A stretch of DNA of 64,000 nt, taken from Cymbidium sinense. Taxonomy: Eukaryota > Streptophyta > Magnoliopsida > Asparagales > Orchidaceae. Under the pieces are notes generated by a model. That model was not told the origin of the DNA, did not search any database, and saw nothing but the letters and a program-made list of their open reading frames with translations. The DNA lies in contig CM038216.1 of the NCBI GenBank assembly GCA_021442155.1, positions 160,131,983-160,195,982 of the forward strand, read 5' to 3'. Of this stretch, positions 1 to 12,985 are shown one piece after another (positions within the stretch are counted from its first letter, which is position 1; the number at the start of each line of letters is the position of its first letter). Made by a program: the position numbers and the translations under genes.

Positions 1-78
1 GCACTAGTGGATTTTTTAGTAGCACACCCAGTTCTTGCTGACTCTCCGCTTAGTGATAACCTCCCTGATGAATAAATC

Positions 79-1863
79 ATGAACCTAGGAGACACTAGCA
101 TTCACCACTGGGAGGTATATTTTGATGGTGCAGCTTCCTTTCAAAAGGGAGAACAACCACGATCTACTCTTCTAGGGAAGACAGAGGTAGGATTAGTTCT
201 CCTAACTTCAGATTGTGATATGATGAGATTCTCATATCATCTATCCAATCTATGCACCAACAATGAAGCTGAATATGAGGCTTTGATTGTTGGTCTAGAG
301 TTATATTATTACTATGCATTCGTGATATCAACATCTTGAGATTCTCAATTAGTTATCAACCAAATTATTGGGTATTATAAAGTTCTAAAGCCTAAGCTCC
401 ATCACTACCATAAGTACACTATGGAGTTATTGGCCCAAATCATATAGGTTACCATTTATAAGATTCCTCAAGGAGAGAATGCAGTAGAGGATGCATTAGC
501 CAAGCTTTCCAAAGAGTTGGCATGTCTGCAAGATGAGTCCATACCAATTAGGGTTCAAATTAGATAAGTCTTATCCTTTATTGACGCTGAACTCATCGAG
601 AGACTCTCTTTTGAAGGGGAGGTTGACGTTGCCAAAAAGGATGATGAATCAAATTAGAGGCAACCTTTTATGGGTTATCTAAATATAGGCAAACTTTCTC
701 AAGAGAAATCACTAGCACATCAGATGAAGCAGAGAGCCCTTTCCTACGCTCTCGTAGATGGAACCTTGTACCCACAATCCTTCGATCACATTTGGTTATG
801 TTGTTTGGACAAACACAAAGCCCATAAGATTGTGATCGAGGTGCACTCAAGTTTATGTAGAGCACATCAATGTGGTCTAAAGATGATAGCCAAGATCAAG
901 AGACTAGGATACTCTCGACATTTGTTCATGATCGCATGGACATAGTTAAGATGCCACCAATGTCGACATAGTGTGGTCTTACACCAACCACCCAACATTC
1001 TACTCCCTACCTTGGCCTCATGGCCATTTGAGTGTTGGGGTACTGACATAGTGGGTTCGATTGACCCTCCTTCTTCCAAGGGTCATCGGTTCATTCTAGT
1101 TGTGACTGATTACTTTTCCAAGTGGGCGAAGGTAATCTCACTTAAAGAGGTTATAGCTCAGCATGTGCTCTAGTTTTTCCAGGAATCATATTGTATATTT
1201 GGGTGCCTCAACAAATTATATCTAATAATGGTACTACATTCAAGAGCCAAAATCAATAGCTTGCCCGAGACACAACATAGATTGGAAATATTTTACCATC
1301 TATTAATAGAGGAAAATGGCTTGGCATAAGCCTTCAACAAAACTCTCATCCGGATAATTAAAGAAGACACTGACGATAACAAGAGATAGTGGCATGAGCG
1401 TTAGTTGAAGTTTTGTGGGCTTACCACCACATACATAAATCTAACTCAATCCCCTTTCTCCTTAGTATGGGTGCGCCTACCATTAGAAGTCCAACTCCCA
1501 TCATTAAGGGTAGCTAGTGGAAGATCACAACAAAGCAATGCCAAATTACGGTTAGAAGAGCTCAAGGTTTGGAGGAGAGACACCCATGCATGCCAAAACT
1601 CGAGTTATATAAGAGGCCAAAATGATTCAAGCTCATAACAAGTTGGTCCATTCCAGAGCTTTTCAAGTAGGAGATCTTGTTTTAGTTCTAAGGAGACCAA
1701 TTATTGCCCGTCAAAAGATGGGAGGCAAGTTTGAACCCACTTGGGAAGGCCCTTCTTCCATAGAGAAGGCCTACCAAGGAGGATATTATTAGCTAATAAA
1801 TTGTAAGGGAGAGTGCCCAATGCTTCCAATTAATGGGATCTACCTAAGGAAATACTATCCATA
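79..1863 (+). pseudogene. Ty3/gypsy (Tat-like) polyprotein 3' part: RNase H plus integrase, decayed
   Basis: This is the C-terminal half of a retrotransposon polyprotein that would degrade the RNA template strand and insert the cDNA. The RNase H domain begins near 109 (VYFDGAASFQKGE) and continues through NNEAEYEALIVGLEL, the usual glutamate-containing helix. After a frame change it reads AVEDALAKLSKEL near 481. The integrase zinc-binding region lies at about 835-975 (HSSLCRAHQCG, then CHQC). The catalytic core starts near 1018 with WPFECWGTDIVGSIDPPSSK, which holds the first Asp, and goes on to FILVVTDYFSKWAKVI. The C-terminal domain is at about 1640-1863 and ends in INGIYLRKYYP plus a stop, a typical Tat-type polyprotein end. 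Several in-frame stops (for example near 336, 446, 942 and 1171) and frame changes make it non-functional. The gag, protease and reverse transcriptase would lie upstream of the window. The lineage call is inferred from residue patterns. Confidence 0.85.
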
Positions 1864-2149
1864 AATCTTATCTTAAAATAATTAGCAATAAACTTTTTTT
1901 CATCTTAAATCCCATCTCTTCATGTTATTAAGAAGCATCTTTATTTTCTAATCCTCCATGATGTGTTTAGGGTAGGCATGAGGAACCCAAGTGGCATCCT
2001 ATCCTTTATCAACACAACACCAACACAAACTACATACAATCACATATAAAATAAACACATATATTTTATCTTGGGCTACTTTGATGTGAGATAAAGCCCT
2101 CTATGTCACTCACTCATTAGAGTTTCAGTCGACATACTACCTTACTAGT
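1864..2149. other. AT-rich spacer after the integrase stop
   Basis: This is non-coding sequence directly downstream of the polyprotein stop, probably the start of the retroelement's 3' untranslated region. I could not find a clear polypurine tract or the start of an LTR. Confidence 0.4.
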
Positions 2150-3600
2150 GTGTCACCCCAGTGGTTCCTTGTTTAGAGGATGTAAGTCTACAAGCTTTCT
2201 TCTTAACTTGACCATTGCAAACTGACGAGCGCCTCATTAGGTTGGTAGGCCTTACTATGCAACCGGTAAGCTACCTCATGTTGACTTTGTTTAAGAGTAT
2301 GTAAGCCTACACGCTTTCTTCTTGAACTATCCATCATGCACCGATTGGGTCAAGTATATAAGGCTTAGGTAAGTTCCTTAGTGGCTACTTTCCTCCCCGA
2401 CTACTTTAAGCTCCTAGTCCTTACAGGACTTTTAAAATAGTTTAGTTGGATACCATCCCCATCCGAGATAGACTATCCCAATGATCATTTCCATCTGTGA
2501 AGATGTAAGTCTACAAGTATTCTTCTCAGATTGATCATCGCACACCGACGAGCACCTTAAGTTGGTTGGTCCTCTCTATGCTGACAATGACCCACCCAGT
2601 GGATACACCACTCATGGCATATGTAAGTTTATAAGCTTTCTCCCGGAGTTAGCCACCGTATACCTATAAACTTTCTTTTACATTATCTTGGATAAATCCC
2701 CTAGCGACACCTCCCTTGTGGGCAATCTATTTGGATCACGTCCTCAGCAACCCCATTTAGACACTACTCAGGAAACTCTTAAATTGAATAGTCCCCCTTT
2801 CCTAGTAGCCACCCCTATGGTTGGAGAACTTGTCTTACGAATATGCAGATTCTCTATTGGTCCAGTATGTCTGAGATAAGACTAGGTTGATATTAGCTCC
2901 TTCTCAGTGTGACCGCTCACACACCAACAGGCGCAAACATATAAGCAAAAGATATATTTTTGCTTTTGGATTAAGAGGAAAACCCTAAAGGTACCTTTTC
3001 CTAAGTAGGCATTTTATCTTTAGGGTAATGTGAGCAAAAGTCCCTATAAGAATCACCTACTACTTTTGAGTTGAGATAAGTCCCAGGCACTCTCATAGTT
3101 GCCCTTGGGTTCTTTAGGTTGAGCAGATGGTCATCCTTGCTTTGGAAGATGTAAGTCTATTACGCATTCTTTCTGGCACGACCATTGCACCCCAATGGGT
3201 AGCCTTAGGTCAGGTTTGATTTATTAAACTATCAACTGATCACCCCAATAGTTATTCCTCACTTTGGAAGATGTAAGTCTACACACTTTCTTCCTAGCAC
3301 AACCATTGTACATCGAAAGGCACCCCTTAGGTTGGTTAGCTCTCGTGGCGGTACTAGCCCTTTGGATTTGTAAATCTAAGATAGGCCAAGGCTAATATAG
3401 CCCTTTCTTAGTGAATCCATCACGATAGGGTCCATTTAAATTAAAATGATATCTCTGGCTACTCTCGAGCTGAGATAAGTCCAAAATGGCACTCTCTTAG
3501 TAGTCATCCTTAGGTTGGATAATCCTGCCTGATGGTTAGTAGACTTTCCCTTTAGATTTGTAAATTTAAGATAAGACAAGGCTAATATAACCCCTTGTGA
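2150..3600 (+). repeat. diffuse array of a motif built on GATGTAAGTCTACAAGC
   Basis: A motif of the form GATGTAAGTCTACAAGC followed by a TTCTTC-rich run recurs near 2180, 2297, 2501, 2622, 3149 and 3270. Two weaker versions (TTTGTAAATCTAAG) lie near 3368 and 3551. Companion phrases such as ACCATTGCAC, AGGTTGGT and CCCCAGTGG recur between the copies, so the unit is longer than the motif, roughly 110-200 bp and much diverged. The array lies 3' of a Tat-like polyprotein. Tandem repeats in the 3' untranslated region are known in Tat/Ogre elements, so this may be part of the same element. Confidence 0.55.
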
Positions 3601-4500
3601 GTAGATCTATCACACACTGATAGAGTCCATATATTAAACACACTCTTATCCTTAGCGGATATTTCCCCAAGCAAACCAAAGAAATCCATAAATCAAATCA
3701 ACCTTATTCCGTAGTGGATCCGAGCTCATATCTCTAGTAGAGATACTCTCAACTTCTTTTAAACCAATCATATCCTCCCTTAGTGGATCCCCACATCAGA
3801 TCAAATCAAATTTTTCTCCAGCGAGGCCCAAGTCATTTTAGCCTCCCTAGTGGAGCCTAGAACACAATCATAAATCAAATTAAATCAAATTATTATCCCT
3901 AGTGGATAATCCGAACTTTCTTTCCTAGTGAAAGGGTCATGCACCCATCCAAGGTGGGTTATAAATCTTAATCCCCAGTGGATCTTCTCTTATCAAATAA
4001 TATTTGCAATCAAACTCAAACCTTTATCCTCCTTATGGATAACCTGAACCTTCTTTCCTAGTGGAAGGTTCACATACTCAATCCCTTAGTAGATTTCTCC
4101 TCCTTCTCTTATGCCCTTAGCATAAGTTGAGCTACATTGCACTAAGATCTCATTTCTATCTACACCTCAGATTTAGGGATAGGTCATTTTCATTAGTGTA
4201 AAAGGATCCTTCGGATGTTGTCGATCATCTCAGTCAACACCAATATGTGTGGTGTGCCTTGTCAATTACACCACCCTCATTGGGGGTCCTTTTGTTGACC
4301 TCACTTTAGAGTGAGTTCTCAACTTCCTCATCATAGATCTTGGACTCTTATAGACACTAAGAGCTCCTTAGTCTTAAGACACTTCTAGTGATTATGTGAA
4401 CACTTAACTAAAGCCTAGAGACTTAGAAGGGTTAGCCATAGGAATAGGCTATGCCTTGGGACTTAGGAAGACTTGTCGACCCTATAGCCTAAACCCAATC
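3601..4500 (+). repeat. recurring CCTAGTGGAT-type motif block
   Basis: Short phrases close to CCCTAGTGGATC recur about every 60-120 bp, near 3650, 3713, 3779, 3857, 3897, 3971 and 4052. They often come with TTTCTTTCCTAGTGAAAG-like runs. No coding potential is seen. It reads as a second, more degraded short-period repeat that continues the preceding one. Confidence 0.4.
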
Positions 4501-6540
4501 CATGCTTTCCTTCACAAACAAAACCTCAAATTCATGCTAAATCAAAACCAAATCTCCAAGACTCATAATCAATCTCATGGTCAAATCTAAGCTCAAAAGT
4601 TTCCAATGACCTTATGATTATTTTCAAAATCGTTTCTAAGCCCTTTTGATTTCATCTGATGGACTTAACCTAAACCAAATTCAAATAAATCCCAATTTAA
4701 TAGATTTTCTCAAATATCAATTCAATCCCTCAATCATTTATCAAATTCCAATTCAAATCCAACTTCAAATAATTCAATCCCAAAATCAAATCCAAGTTCC
4801 AAAATTTTTTCCTAAGCCATATAACCCATTCACATAAACTTAGCCAAATCTCCACCTAAATTATCCCAAACTTGATTGATTCCTTTATAAATCAATTATT
4901 CGTTCATTGATATTCATAAATATAAATGAAATCCATACTTAAATGACCAAAACCAAATCAAACCAAATCAAACCAAGCCAAGACCCTTCTTAAGCCATAT
5001 GGATCTATCTCCATAGCAACCAAATCTTAACACAAATCAAAAAATCAATTGGTTTCGTTATAAATCAATTACACCTTCATTTATATTCATAAATATAAGT
5101 GAAACCCACCTTCCAATGACCAAAAAGAAATCAAACTAAATTGATTTCTTTCCTTTTGACTTACATCCTTAAGCTTGGTCAAATTTGCTTCCAAATAACT
5201 CCAAACTCAAGTGATTTTCTCATGAATCATTTATATATTCATTTATATTCCCAAATATAAATGACATATAAATCTAAATAGGCAAAACAAAATCCAAAAT
5301 CAAACTAAAACCCAATTCAATCCATTTAAGCCATTTCCATGGACTTGGCCAAATCCTATCCAAATCAAGCCAAAACCATTGGATTTTCCCTTAAATCAAT
5401 CATTCCTTCAATCTTCTATCCAAATATAAATAAAACCTACAATCATCAAACCAAACTCAAGTCAACCCAAGTCAAGCCCAAGTTGGCCCTTTTAGCTTGA
5501 AAACTTCAAATGAGCTAAAATCCATTGAACTCCAAATTGATTGCAGTTGAATTTCTATTTCAATCCTAGGCTCATATATAAGTTAAACTAAACTTGAATC
5601 AAGCCAAAACCAAACCAACTAACCCATTTAGGTTTACTTAACCCTAAGTGGCCTAAAGGATCTTCTTGAGCCAAGTTCTAATCCAACCCAAATTAGATTG
5701 AACCAAGCCCATCCAAGCCTCATATCATGATCAACAATCATCTTAGGATGATCAACCACCTTGAATTGGGTCAAACCAAGTCAACTTGGTCCTTTGACCA
5801 AGTCAACCTTTACCCCAATTGAAAGCTAAACTAGCCAAAACCCACCATACCTCAAATTGACTGAAACCATTGATTCACACCAACTCATGATCAATGATTG
5901 AACATGACTCGACCCTCAATTAAGTCGAACCAAGTCCAATTGGTCATTTGACCCAAGTTGACCCAAATTGGTCTAAAAGGCCAAAATGGGTCAAATCATG
6001 ATCTAACCCAAATTTATTGCAACCAATGGCTCAAGTTCATTCCAAATTGACTATTGAACTTGTCCAAAGCCATAATTGAGCTCAATTTAACCAATTGGTC
6101 AACTTGACCCATCCTAACCCAAATTGACCTAAAGGGTTAAATTGGCCAAAAATACAAATTGATTCAAACCAAGGCCTATAATCATTTTTAATTGACCAAT
6201 TGAACTTAAACCAACACCTAACCCAACTCAATTTGGTCAATTTGGTCAATTTGGTCAAATTAATCAACTTAGCCCATTTGACCTATATAAATCCAAGCGT
6301 CCAAAATCAAACCTAGGCCAAATTGATTGAAACCACTTGAACTAAAACTCTTCAAATAATCATTTAGACCTAACCGAAGCCTTGGTTTGACCAATTGATC
6401 AACCCAACCCAACATGAACCCATGTGAACCATTTGACCAAATGAAGCCAAAACCCATAAAATCAATCCATGGGACTTTGTTGGTTGATCGATCCTGACCC
6501 AAACTCAACCTAGGTTAGTCCAAAATCAACCCAAACCCAT
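4500..6540. other. strand-asymmetric CAA/CCAAAT-rich non-coding block
   Basis: The plus strand is strongly enriched in A and C and poor in G, with endless variations on CCAAATCAAACCAA and, towards the right, TTGGTCAATTTGGTCAA. Open frames here translate to Asn/Gln/Ile-rich or Trp/Gly/Leu-rich low-complexity strings, as expected from base composition. No domain is seen. It may be internal sequence of the flanking gypsy element. Confidence 0.5.
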
Positions 6541-9119
6541 TTGGGGTGAAGCCTAATGAAAATCTTCCATGGATCCTTTCCCCCATGTGGGATTTTGCCA
6601 AAAATGGCAAAGTCCACCCTCCTATCACCTTGGCTACCCTCACTCACCCAAATGAGGGATCCCTAAGCTTCATAGCCCACTCTACAAGATGCTAAGACTT
6701 AGCATGGACCAAAGAGAGGTGAGCCAACTCACCTCCCATACAAGCCAAACACCGAAAGGATCAAGAAAACCCAATCTGCCCAAATCCAGCTTGGAGCCTC
6801 TTGCCACGAGTTCTCCTCATCCATATGAGCCATGTGGACTCGATTGAGACCCTGTTGGTGCTCTAACGGTGGTTGGCCGACCAAAAAATGGAAGCCATCC
6901 CATCCATCCACCTTAGCAAACTGAGGGGTATAACCCCTCAATTCGAGTGGGAAACTCATCACTTTGATTCATGAGAACTTCCAAATATGATTTTGAGTCT
7001 CCTTGTAATTCCCAGAGCCATCCCAAGCTCTCCCTTGTGACATTTCTCCTTCTCATGTAAAACTAAAATAGGGAAGGCTAATTCCAATTTGAGCTCACCA
7101 ATTCCTCAATTGAAACCAAATTACTCTAGCACACACCTTCCACGCACATCGTCGAAGCCATCCAAGACTTTTGCCAAGCTTCCAAGCCACCAGAGGAGGG
7201 ACTTCGATCACCACTGAGCTCCATACTGAAGGAAATCAATCCTACCGAGTGAACCAAGAGGAATTTGCTTGATTCTATCTTAACAGGGCCTCATCTTTAC
7301 TTGATGAAGCCATATCCATTGATCCCACCGCCAGTCTTGAGCTCCGGTGAGGTAATTTCTCAAAACCACAGAAATAGGAAAGTTTTGTTGGAGCTTTTTA
7401 AAAGAAATTTGCATGTGAGTTGATCTTGATCTTTGGATGTGTTCAAATTCTTTCCCCGATGGTGTGGGTTGATTTTAAGTTCATCCGAGCTCGGGTGAAC
7501 TCGGATCAAATGATCCATGGTGGACAGACATTATCATTCATTGTTGGTAGGAAGGAGGATCATGGGTCATCCGTTACGTGATTGGAATAGAAGGCTCTGA
7601 TCAAAACATGTTAGATCTCCCTTATTTTCTACTTTATGCTACGGGTTTGATCTACGTCATCCGATCCAAGATCGGATGGAGGAGATCAATACGCGTCACA
7701 AACGACTTGCGTGGATGTGATAACTTAAATAGCCAATCCCGCAGTGTCACGTGAAAAGTGTACCACATCAGTGTGCCACGTGGCATCAATGGGATTAGGT
7801 CTAATTAGGGTTATTTAATGTATTTTTAAGGCTAAAACTTCCATAATTCATAATTAATTGTAGAAAAATATAAAAAATACAAATAATGGCTCCTTTTAAA
7901 GTTATTTCAGAGGAGAATTTAATAAAAATATTTTCAATTGATTTTGAATAGTAAATAAGCTTAATCAAGTTTTAATTAAAAACCTAATTTGCTTAAATAC
8001 TCTCTAATCATTCAAGTGATTGATCCCAAAATTTCTGAGATTATTTAATAGGATGACCTCTGCCTCCTCTAATTTTCTTGGGATTTATTGCTTACTAAAT
8101 TAGGAGAATTATTTAATTAAGCCTTAATTACTCTCTTTATTTAATTAATGTTTAATTAATAATGTGAATAGTAATGGATTAATTAATTAAATGGTTTAAG
8201 TGTTCCTTAATAGTGGGTGAACTCAGGAGATAAGATTAGGGCCTCTTTCCTAATCTATTTCTATAAATTCATTTTCATTAATTAAATTAATCAATGCTTA
8301 ATCATTTAATCAAATTACTTAATTAATCAAGTTGAAAATGTAGTCATATGGAATCTTAATTAATTGAAATCTTGGGTAGTGCTTTAGGCTGTTTAATAAC
8401 CTAAAGAGAGCAAATGAAATTATGGTTAGCTCACATGTGCGAGAAAACCCTAAAGTAATTAAGTGAGTATCTTAAGCTTAATTAATTAATGATTGTGAGC
8501 TAATTGCATTAGGTTCCCTTTCATTTCATAGGAGCATTGCTATTTACTTTTCAACTCATTCACATATTACATTAGCTCATAATCATTTAATTAATTATCT
8601 TAAGATAACATAGGTAAGGGTTTAATAATTAATTTAATTCACACCTTAACCTAATTAATCCATAAAATTAACCTAATTTCTTTTCATTAAATCAAATTAA
8701 CTCACACATGGGGAATGGGGTTAGGACTAGCACACCCTTCTCACATTTCCTAAATCAAATCAAATATGAAATTAAAAATAACATTAAGAAACTTTGGTTT
8801 TTTTTAAGTGAATTTATTTAATATGATCGTCCTTAAGAATTACTTGGATTGAATGAAATCATGTGCTTATATCCTTTTATTTCTTTCCAATCATATTACA
8901 TGTTGTGTGCCACTTGATCCAAGCATTCATCTTTTTCCAAAAATTAATTAAATAAAATGATTTCCTTTATGTCAAGCTTGCATGTCTTGGTTTAAATTAA
9001 TATATGTGTGGCTATTATCATTATTAAATCCAAATCTATTTTTTAAAACTTATAAATGAATGATTATATATGCTATAAATGCTAGTTATAAATACATAGG
9101 ATATGTATGTGATTATAGC
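6541..9119. other. non-coding region, probably retroelement-derived
   Basis: No gene was recognised. The part at 6541-7750 is less AT-rich and resembles retroelement leader or LTR sequence. It includes a possible donor-like GGTGAGGTAA near 7347 and a stretch with CACGTG and CCACGTGG (about 7747-7786). From 7800 on it is very AT-rich with many ATTAATTAA runs. Confidence 0.35.
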
Positions 9120-9960
9120 TTAAGTGTATAAAGTAAAGTCTTTTTTCTTTCATTCATATTTTGATTTACAAAAGTAAGAATGTTAATGGATATATAGCTT
9201 GGACATCCCAGAATACGAGGCTTTAGTTAGCCCCAAGGAGGTCATTTGATTACCTCACTTTCCTAGTTTAACAATGACATGTACTCCATTTGATTTCATT
9301 CTATTGTAATTCAATATTAGAATTTGGATAAGACTTTACTTCATATGCATAAATGTTCCAATCAAATAAAAATATAACTTTGCATGGTTTTCCTTCTTTT
9401 GTTTATGTATACATCCATATGTATTTGAGAAAAGAAAAAGTTTAGTCTGGTCATCCCAGGAATACGAGGCTTTATGTAACCCCAAGGAGGTCATTTGATT
9501 ACCTCACTTCCTTGGTTAACAATGACATGTACTAGTTAATGTCTCTTATACATGTGTGTTTGTATTTAATTATGGAATTAAAACCCATTATCTTTTATCA
9601 AAAATCCATGCATTCATGAATCATTAAGTTGTTGAATTAACTAATCATTTGACTTTGAGCTCTCTTTCTTATGTTCATGTATGCAAATTTACATATGCTT
9701 GAATGTAATGGGTATATAGTTTGGACATCTTGGGAACACGAAGCTTTAGCTACCCCAAGGTGGTCATTTGATTACCTCACTTCCCTTGTTAATAATGACA
9801 CATACCTATTTAATTTCATTCATATCTATTTTTGTATAAGAATTTAGATAGAGCTTTAAATTAATATAATAAAATAATTCAATCAAAAGAAACATTTAAA
9901 TTCCAAAAATACATGTTTACATCCATCTTTTTAAGTGTGCTAAGACATAATGCATGTATA
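9120..9960 (+). repeat. three tandem copies of an approximately 260 bp repeat
   Basis: A conserved core, reading CCCCAAGGAGGTCATTTGAT and on through TTACCTCACTT and AACAATGACATGTACT, appears near 9230, 9480 and 9755. Around each core the flanking parts also recur, for example a CATCCCAGGAATACGAGGC-type phrase upstream and an AATTTAGATA(G/A)-type phrase downstream. Spacing is about 250-275 bp. The third copy is the most diverged. No coding potential is evident. Confidence 0.75.
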
Positions 9961-12112
9961 GGTACACATAAGGTTTGATCATGTGCATGCCACATATGAT
10001 GGGAAGAAATGAATGAATATGTGTCCAAAGATAGTAAATAATTCCAATTAATCTTAAGATGCCTTTCTTATTGAATGAGTTTAATTAAAGTGAACCTAAA
10101 CTTAAGATTAATTAAAATATGTAATAAGCTATTCACTAAAGAGAACTGATTAATTAATTCGCTTTAGATGTGACTTAAGGTAGGGATAAAAAAGAGTGGT
10201 TCTCTCCTTTCTTCTTTTTATAACACTTAGTTGTTAAGTGTAAACCAAATGAAACAAATCAAATCACAAATTAAAAGTTGCAAATTAATTAAACTACTTA
10301 AAGTGAAACCACCTTTTATAATTAAATCCTTTCATACTTAAAAATAACAATTCTAAAGCTTAGTTAAGGCATACCACACAAGCCTAAACACATACACTTT
10401 ATAATTAAGTCACCACTTTTAGCTTTATGTTAGGGCGGTGCATGGAGTGATTTATGTTTGGTTTTATGATGTATTGTTCTAAAGTGGATGTTAGGGTGTA
10501 TGCTTCATAGACTGGATGTTATGCGTGATTAGCCTAATCATATTTTATGTAAAAGATTATTCTTAAGGGGTGCTAAAATAAATATAAATGCTCTCTTTTG
10601 CAAGTTGCTTAAACCCTAAGAATAATCTAAATTAGGACAGGTGGGCTTGGTTACCCATGTAGGGTGCTAAGTCTGAAGTATTCGTATAACTGCTTGGGTT
10701 GTATGGTTTGTTTAGCTAACACTTGTTTTGCAGGTGTAGTTAGATTTACTTTTCCTATTTTTAATGTAATTATGCATTAGGGATTAGGATTAGTGTTATG
10801 GGGGATTAAGATGAGCAGTGGCTAGAAGGTTTTTTTTGGGAGGCCCTGTGATGCCTTTTGAAGTAAATACATCCAAATGGAGAAATGAAAGAGATATGAA
10901 AAATGAAGATAAGAAGACCCCATTACATTTATATATTTGTAAAATTATAATTATTATTTCATATACCGGGATGTATAAGGGTAGAGCTGCCTACCCATTT
11001 CTCTTTTTGGGTTGTACGATGGCACCCGATCACAGCAGCCTTTTATTCTTTTGCATTAGATTTATAAAATTCCTAATGTTATGTTTAAATTGCACAATAA
11101 AAATAGCATGCCTCTTCTTAGTTTCTTACTTATATGGTGATTTAATGTGTAGCCTTGATCAGATTAGTCTCTTAGTGGAAAATAAATTTTCTACCCCAAC
11201 TACAACTCATAACTAAATTTTCTAAACAACTCATAACCTCACATAAAGCCTAAGCATTAAATCAAGATAAATAAAAGATTTAGTAACCCCTTAGCTAAAT
11301 GATTGTATGTTTAATATCATGCATCTATGTTACTGCATTAGACTAAGCCATGCCTCATATCACTCATATACCCATCTTCACTTAGATTTAGGAGGTGCTT
11401 TGCCCCTCGCTAAATCTCCCTAGATTTAGGATTTGAGGTTGCTATTTTCTTCAGGCTATAACCATAAATCCTCACTTACTAGGCATTTCAACAACCTTGT
11501 ATTGTGAGATTATAAGTCCTAGCTTTCTAATAAAATTTTAACTCAAATGCATAATTCTCTTCAACTTCAAACATATAAAGTCCAATCACAGGATAGGTTG
11601 GAATGCTCATTAAATTTCAAAGTGTCATGAGCATTCCCTACTCATCTCTTTTGGCTTCAATAACAAGTCTCTCCTTTTGATCTATCCCACTTGATTTTTT
11701 TAATATAACCAATTTATTGATAGTCTTATCATTGAAATCTTTGGAGACAATAATTTCCTACTTTAATTGAGAGTATTCCTAAGGAATTCACCTTCCTTAG
11801 GATGTAATTAACTATAGGTGCTTGCCCTCATAGGGAACTTTATAATCAGGTTCAATATAAACCCTACTTTATTCATCCATGTAAAGTAGGGGAAAAATCT
11901 CCAGTACATTTGAAGACTCATCATGCCTTTGGAGTCCTTATTAGGTGATTAGGTCCATTATAGGGTGGTGATTTCTATCTTTTGTGATAGTGCACCATTC
12001 CATAATGTAATACCCGATCACCTCAATAAGTACACCCTCAGATCTGCATGGTGTCCCCCATGCACATATTCAAAAAATAAACACCACATGCTCAAAATAG
12101 AGGAGGAACCCT
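9961..12112. other. AT-rich intergenic DNA, nothing recognised
   Basis: A 132-codon open frame at 10818-11216 (+) begins MARRFFLGGPVMPFE. It shows no domain, no conserved relative in the window and AT-driven composition, so I do not call it a gene. The rest shows neither repeats nor coding signal that I can support. Confidence 0.4.
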
Positions 12113-12694
12113 CTAAGATACCTGTGAAATAGTATTAAATAAATATATAGTAAATAAAAAGATATGAAACTAAAGAAGTGCAAGAGAAATAATAAATTTC
12201 CTTCCTCAAAATTGGAGTATAATGACTATGGTCCTAGAGGAAAAGAAAGACAAGATCCTCCATAAGAGAGGAGTTCCCCTTTTATAATATAAAGGGGCAA
12301 CTATACATAGAAAGTACATATAAGATAAATCGAGTATAAGTGGATGCTCACTTAAGCTAGCAACAAGTGTACTTGTGTGCGAGTATAGACCTGACAGATA
12401 ATAGAGATGAGTAGCCCATCATCTTGCGAGTATGCTAGTAAGAACTAAGTTGAGAGGAGCAATCATCTTATATTTTAAAGTATTTTTCCACAACTAGTAT
12501 GTTAATTCATGACTTATTCTCTGAGTCATTATTTTATTTTCTTAGTCCTCAACCCTCTATTCATTATCAGATACCTTTTTCCAGTGAGTATGTTGATTCT
12601 AGTAGCCATAGTTGTCTAGTACCCTTTATGACAAGTATGTTTATCTCGGTAACTAGACCCATCATTTCACTTAGGTTTGTTTGCTACTTTGGGT
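12113..12694 (-). repeat. 3' LTR of the Tat-type element (left copy)
   Basis: It is collinear with the right LTR over its whole length. Shared phrases include GAAGTGCAAGAGAAATAATA, AGAGTTCCCCTTTTAT, GTGGATGCT, GATTCTAGTAGCC and GTAACTAGACCCATCAT. Outer boundaries are set by where the similarity stops (about 12113 and 12694). The canonical TG/CA ends are not clear. Confidence 0.8.
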
Positions 12695-12985
12695 ATATAT
12701 TTAGCTCTTCAATTTTTCTACTCCTTGTAAAGATACCTCACAAAAAAGATAAAATAATAAAAAAAATAATTAGTTATAAATATTTAATGATCTGTATAAA
12801 AACAATTTTTACAATTAGGATAGGTTGCATCACCTCCTAACTAAATCTATTTTTCCAACACACTAAAGGCTATAAGTGGATCCTTCTATAATTATTTAAT
12901 GCTTTCAACAATTTCTTTAGCTACTTACTCGAATAGATTTTTTTAGCTTTAAGGGTCAGTCTATGGAAAAAAGAAAACATAACTT

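Noticed and set aside
4646..4837. Gln/Asn/Ile-rich open frame, possible prion-like protein
   Set aside because: It arises from the CAA/AAT-rich composition of the block; no domain or conserved start.
6082..6962. Minus-strand Trp/Gly/Leu-rich open frames
   Set aside because: Produced by TTGGTC/GGTCAA-type words on the opposite strand; no recognised domain.
10818..11216. 132-codon open frame
   Set aside because: No domain, no second copy in the window and base composition like the non-coding surroundings.
1..12112. A single complete LTR element covering the whole left part
   Set aside because: I could not find a second LTR copy or clear ends, so only the polyprotein part is called.
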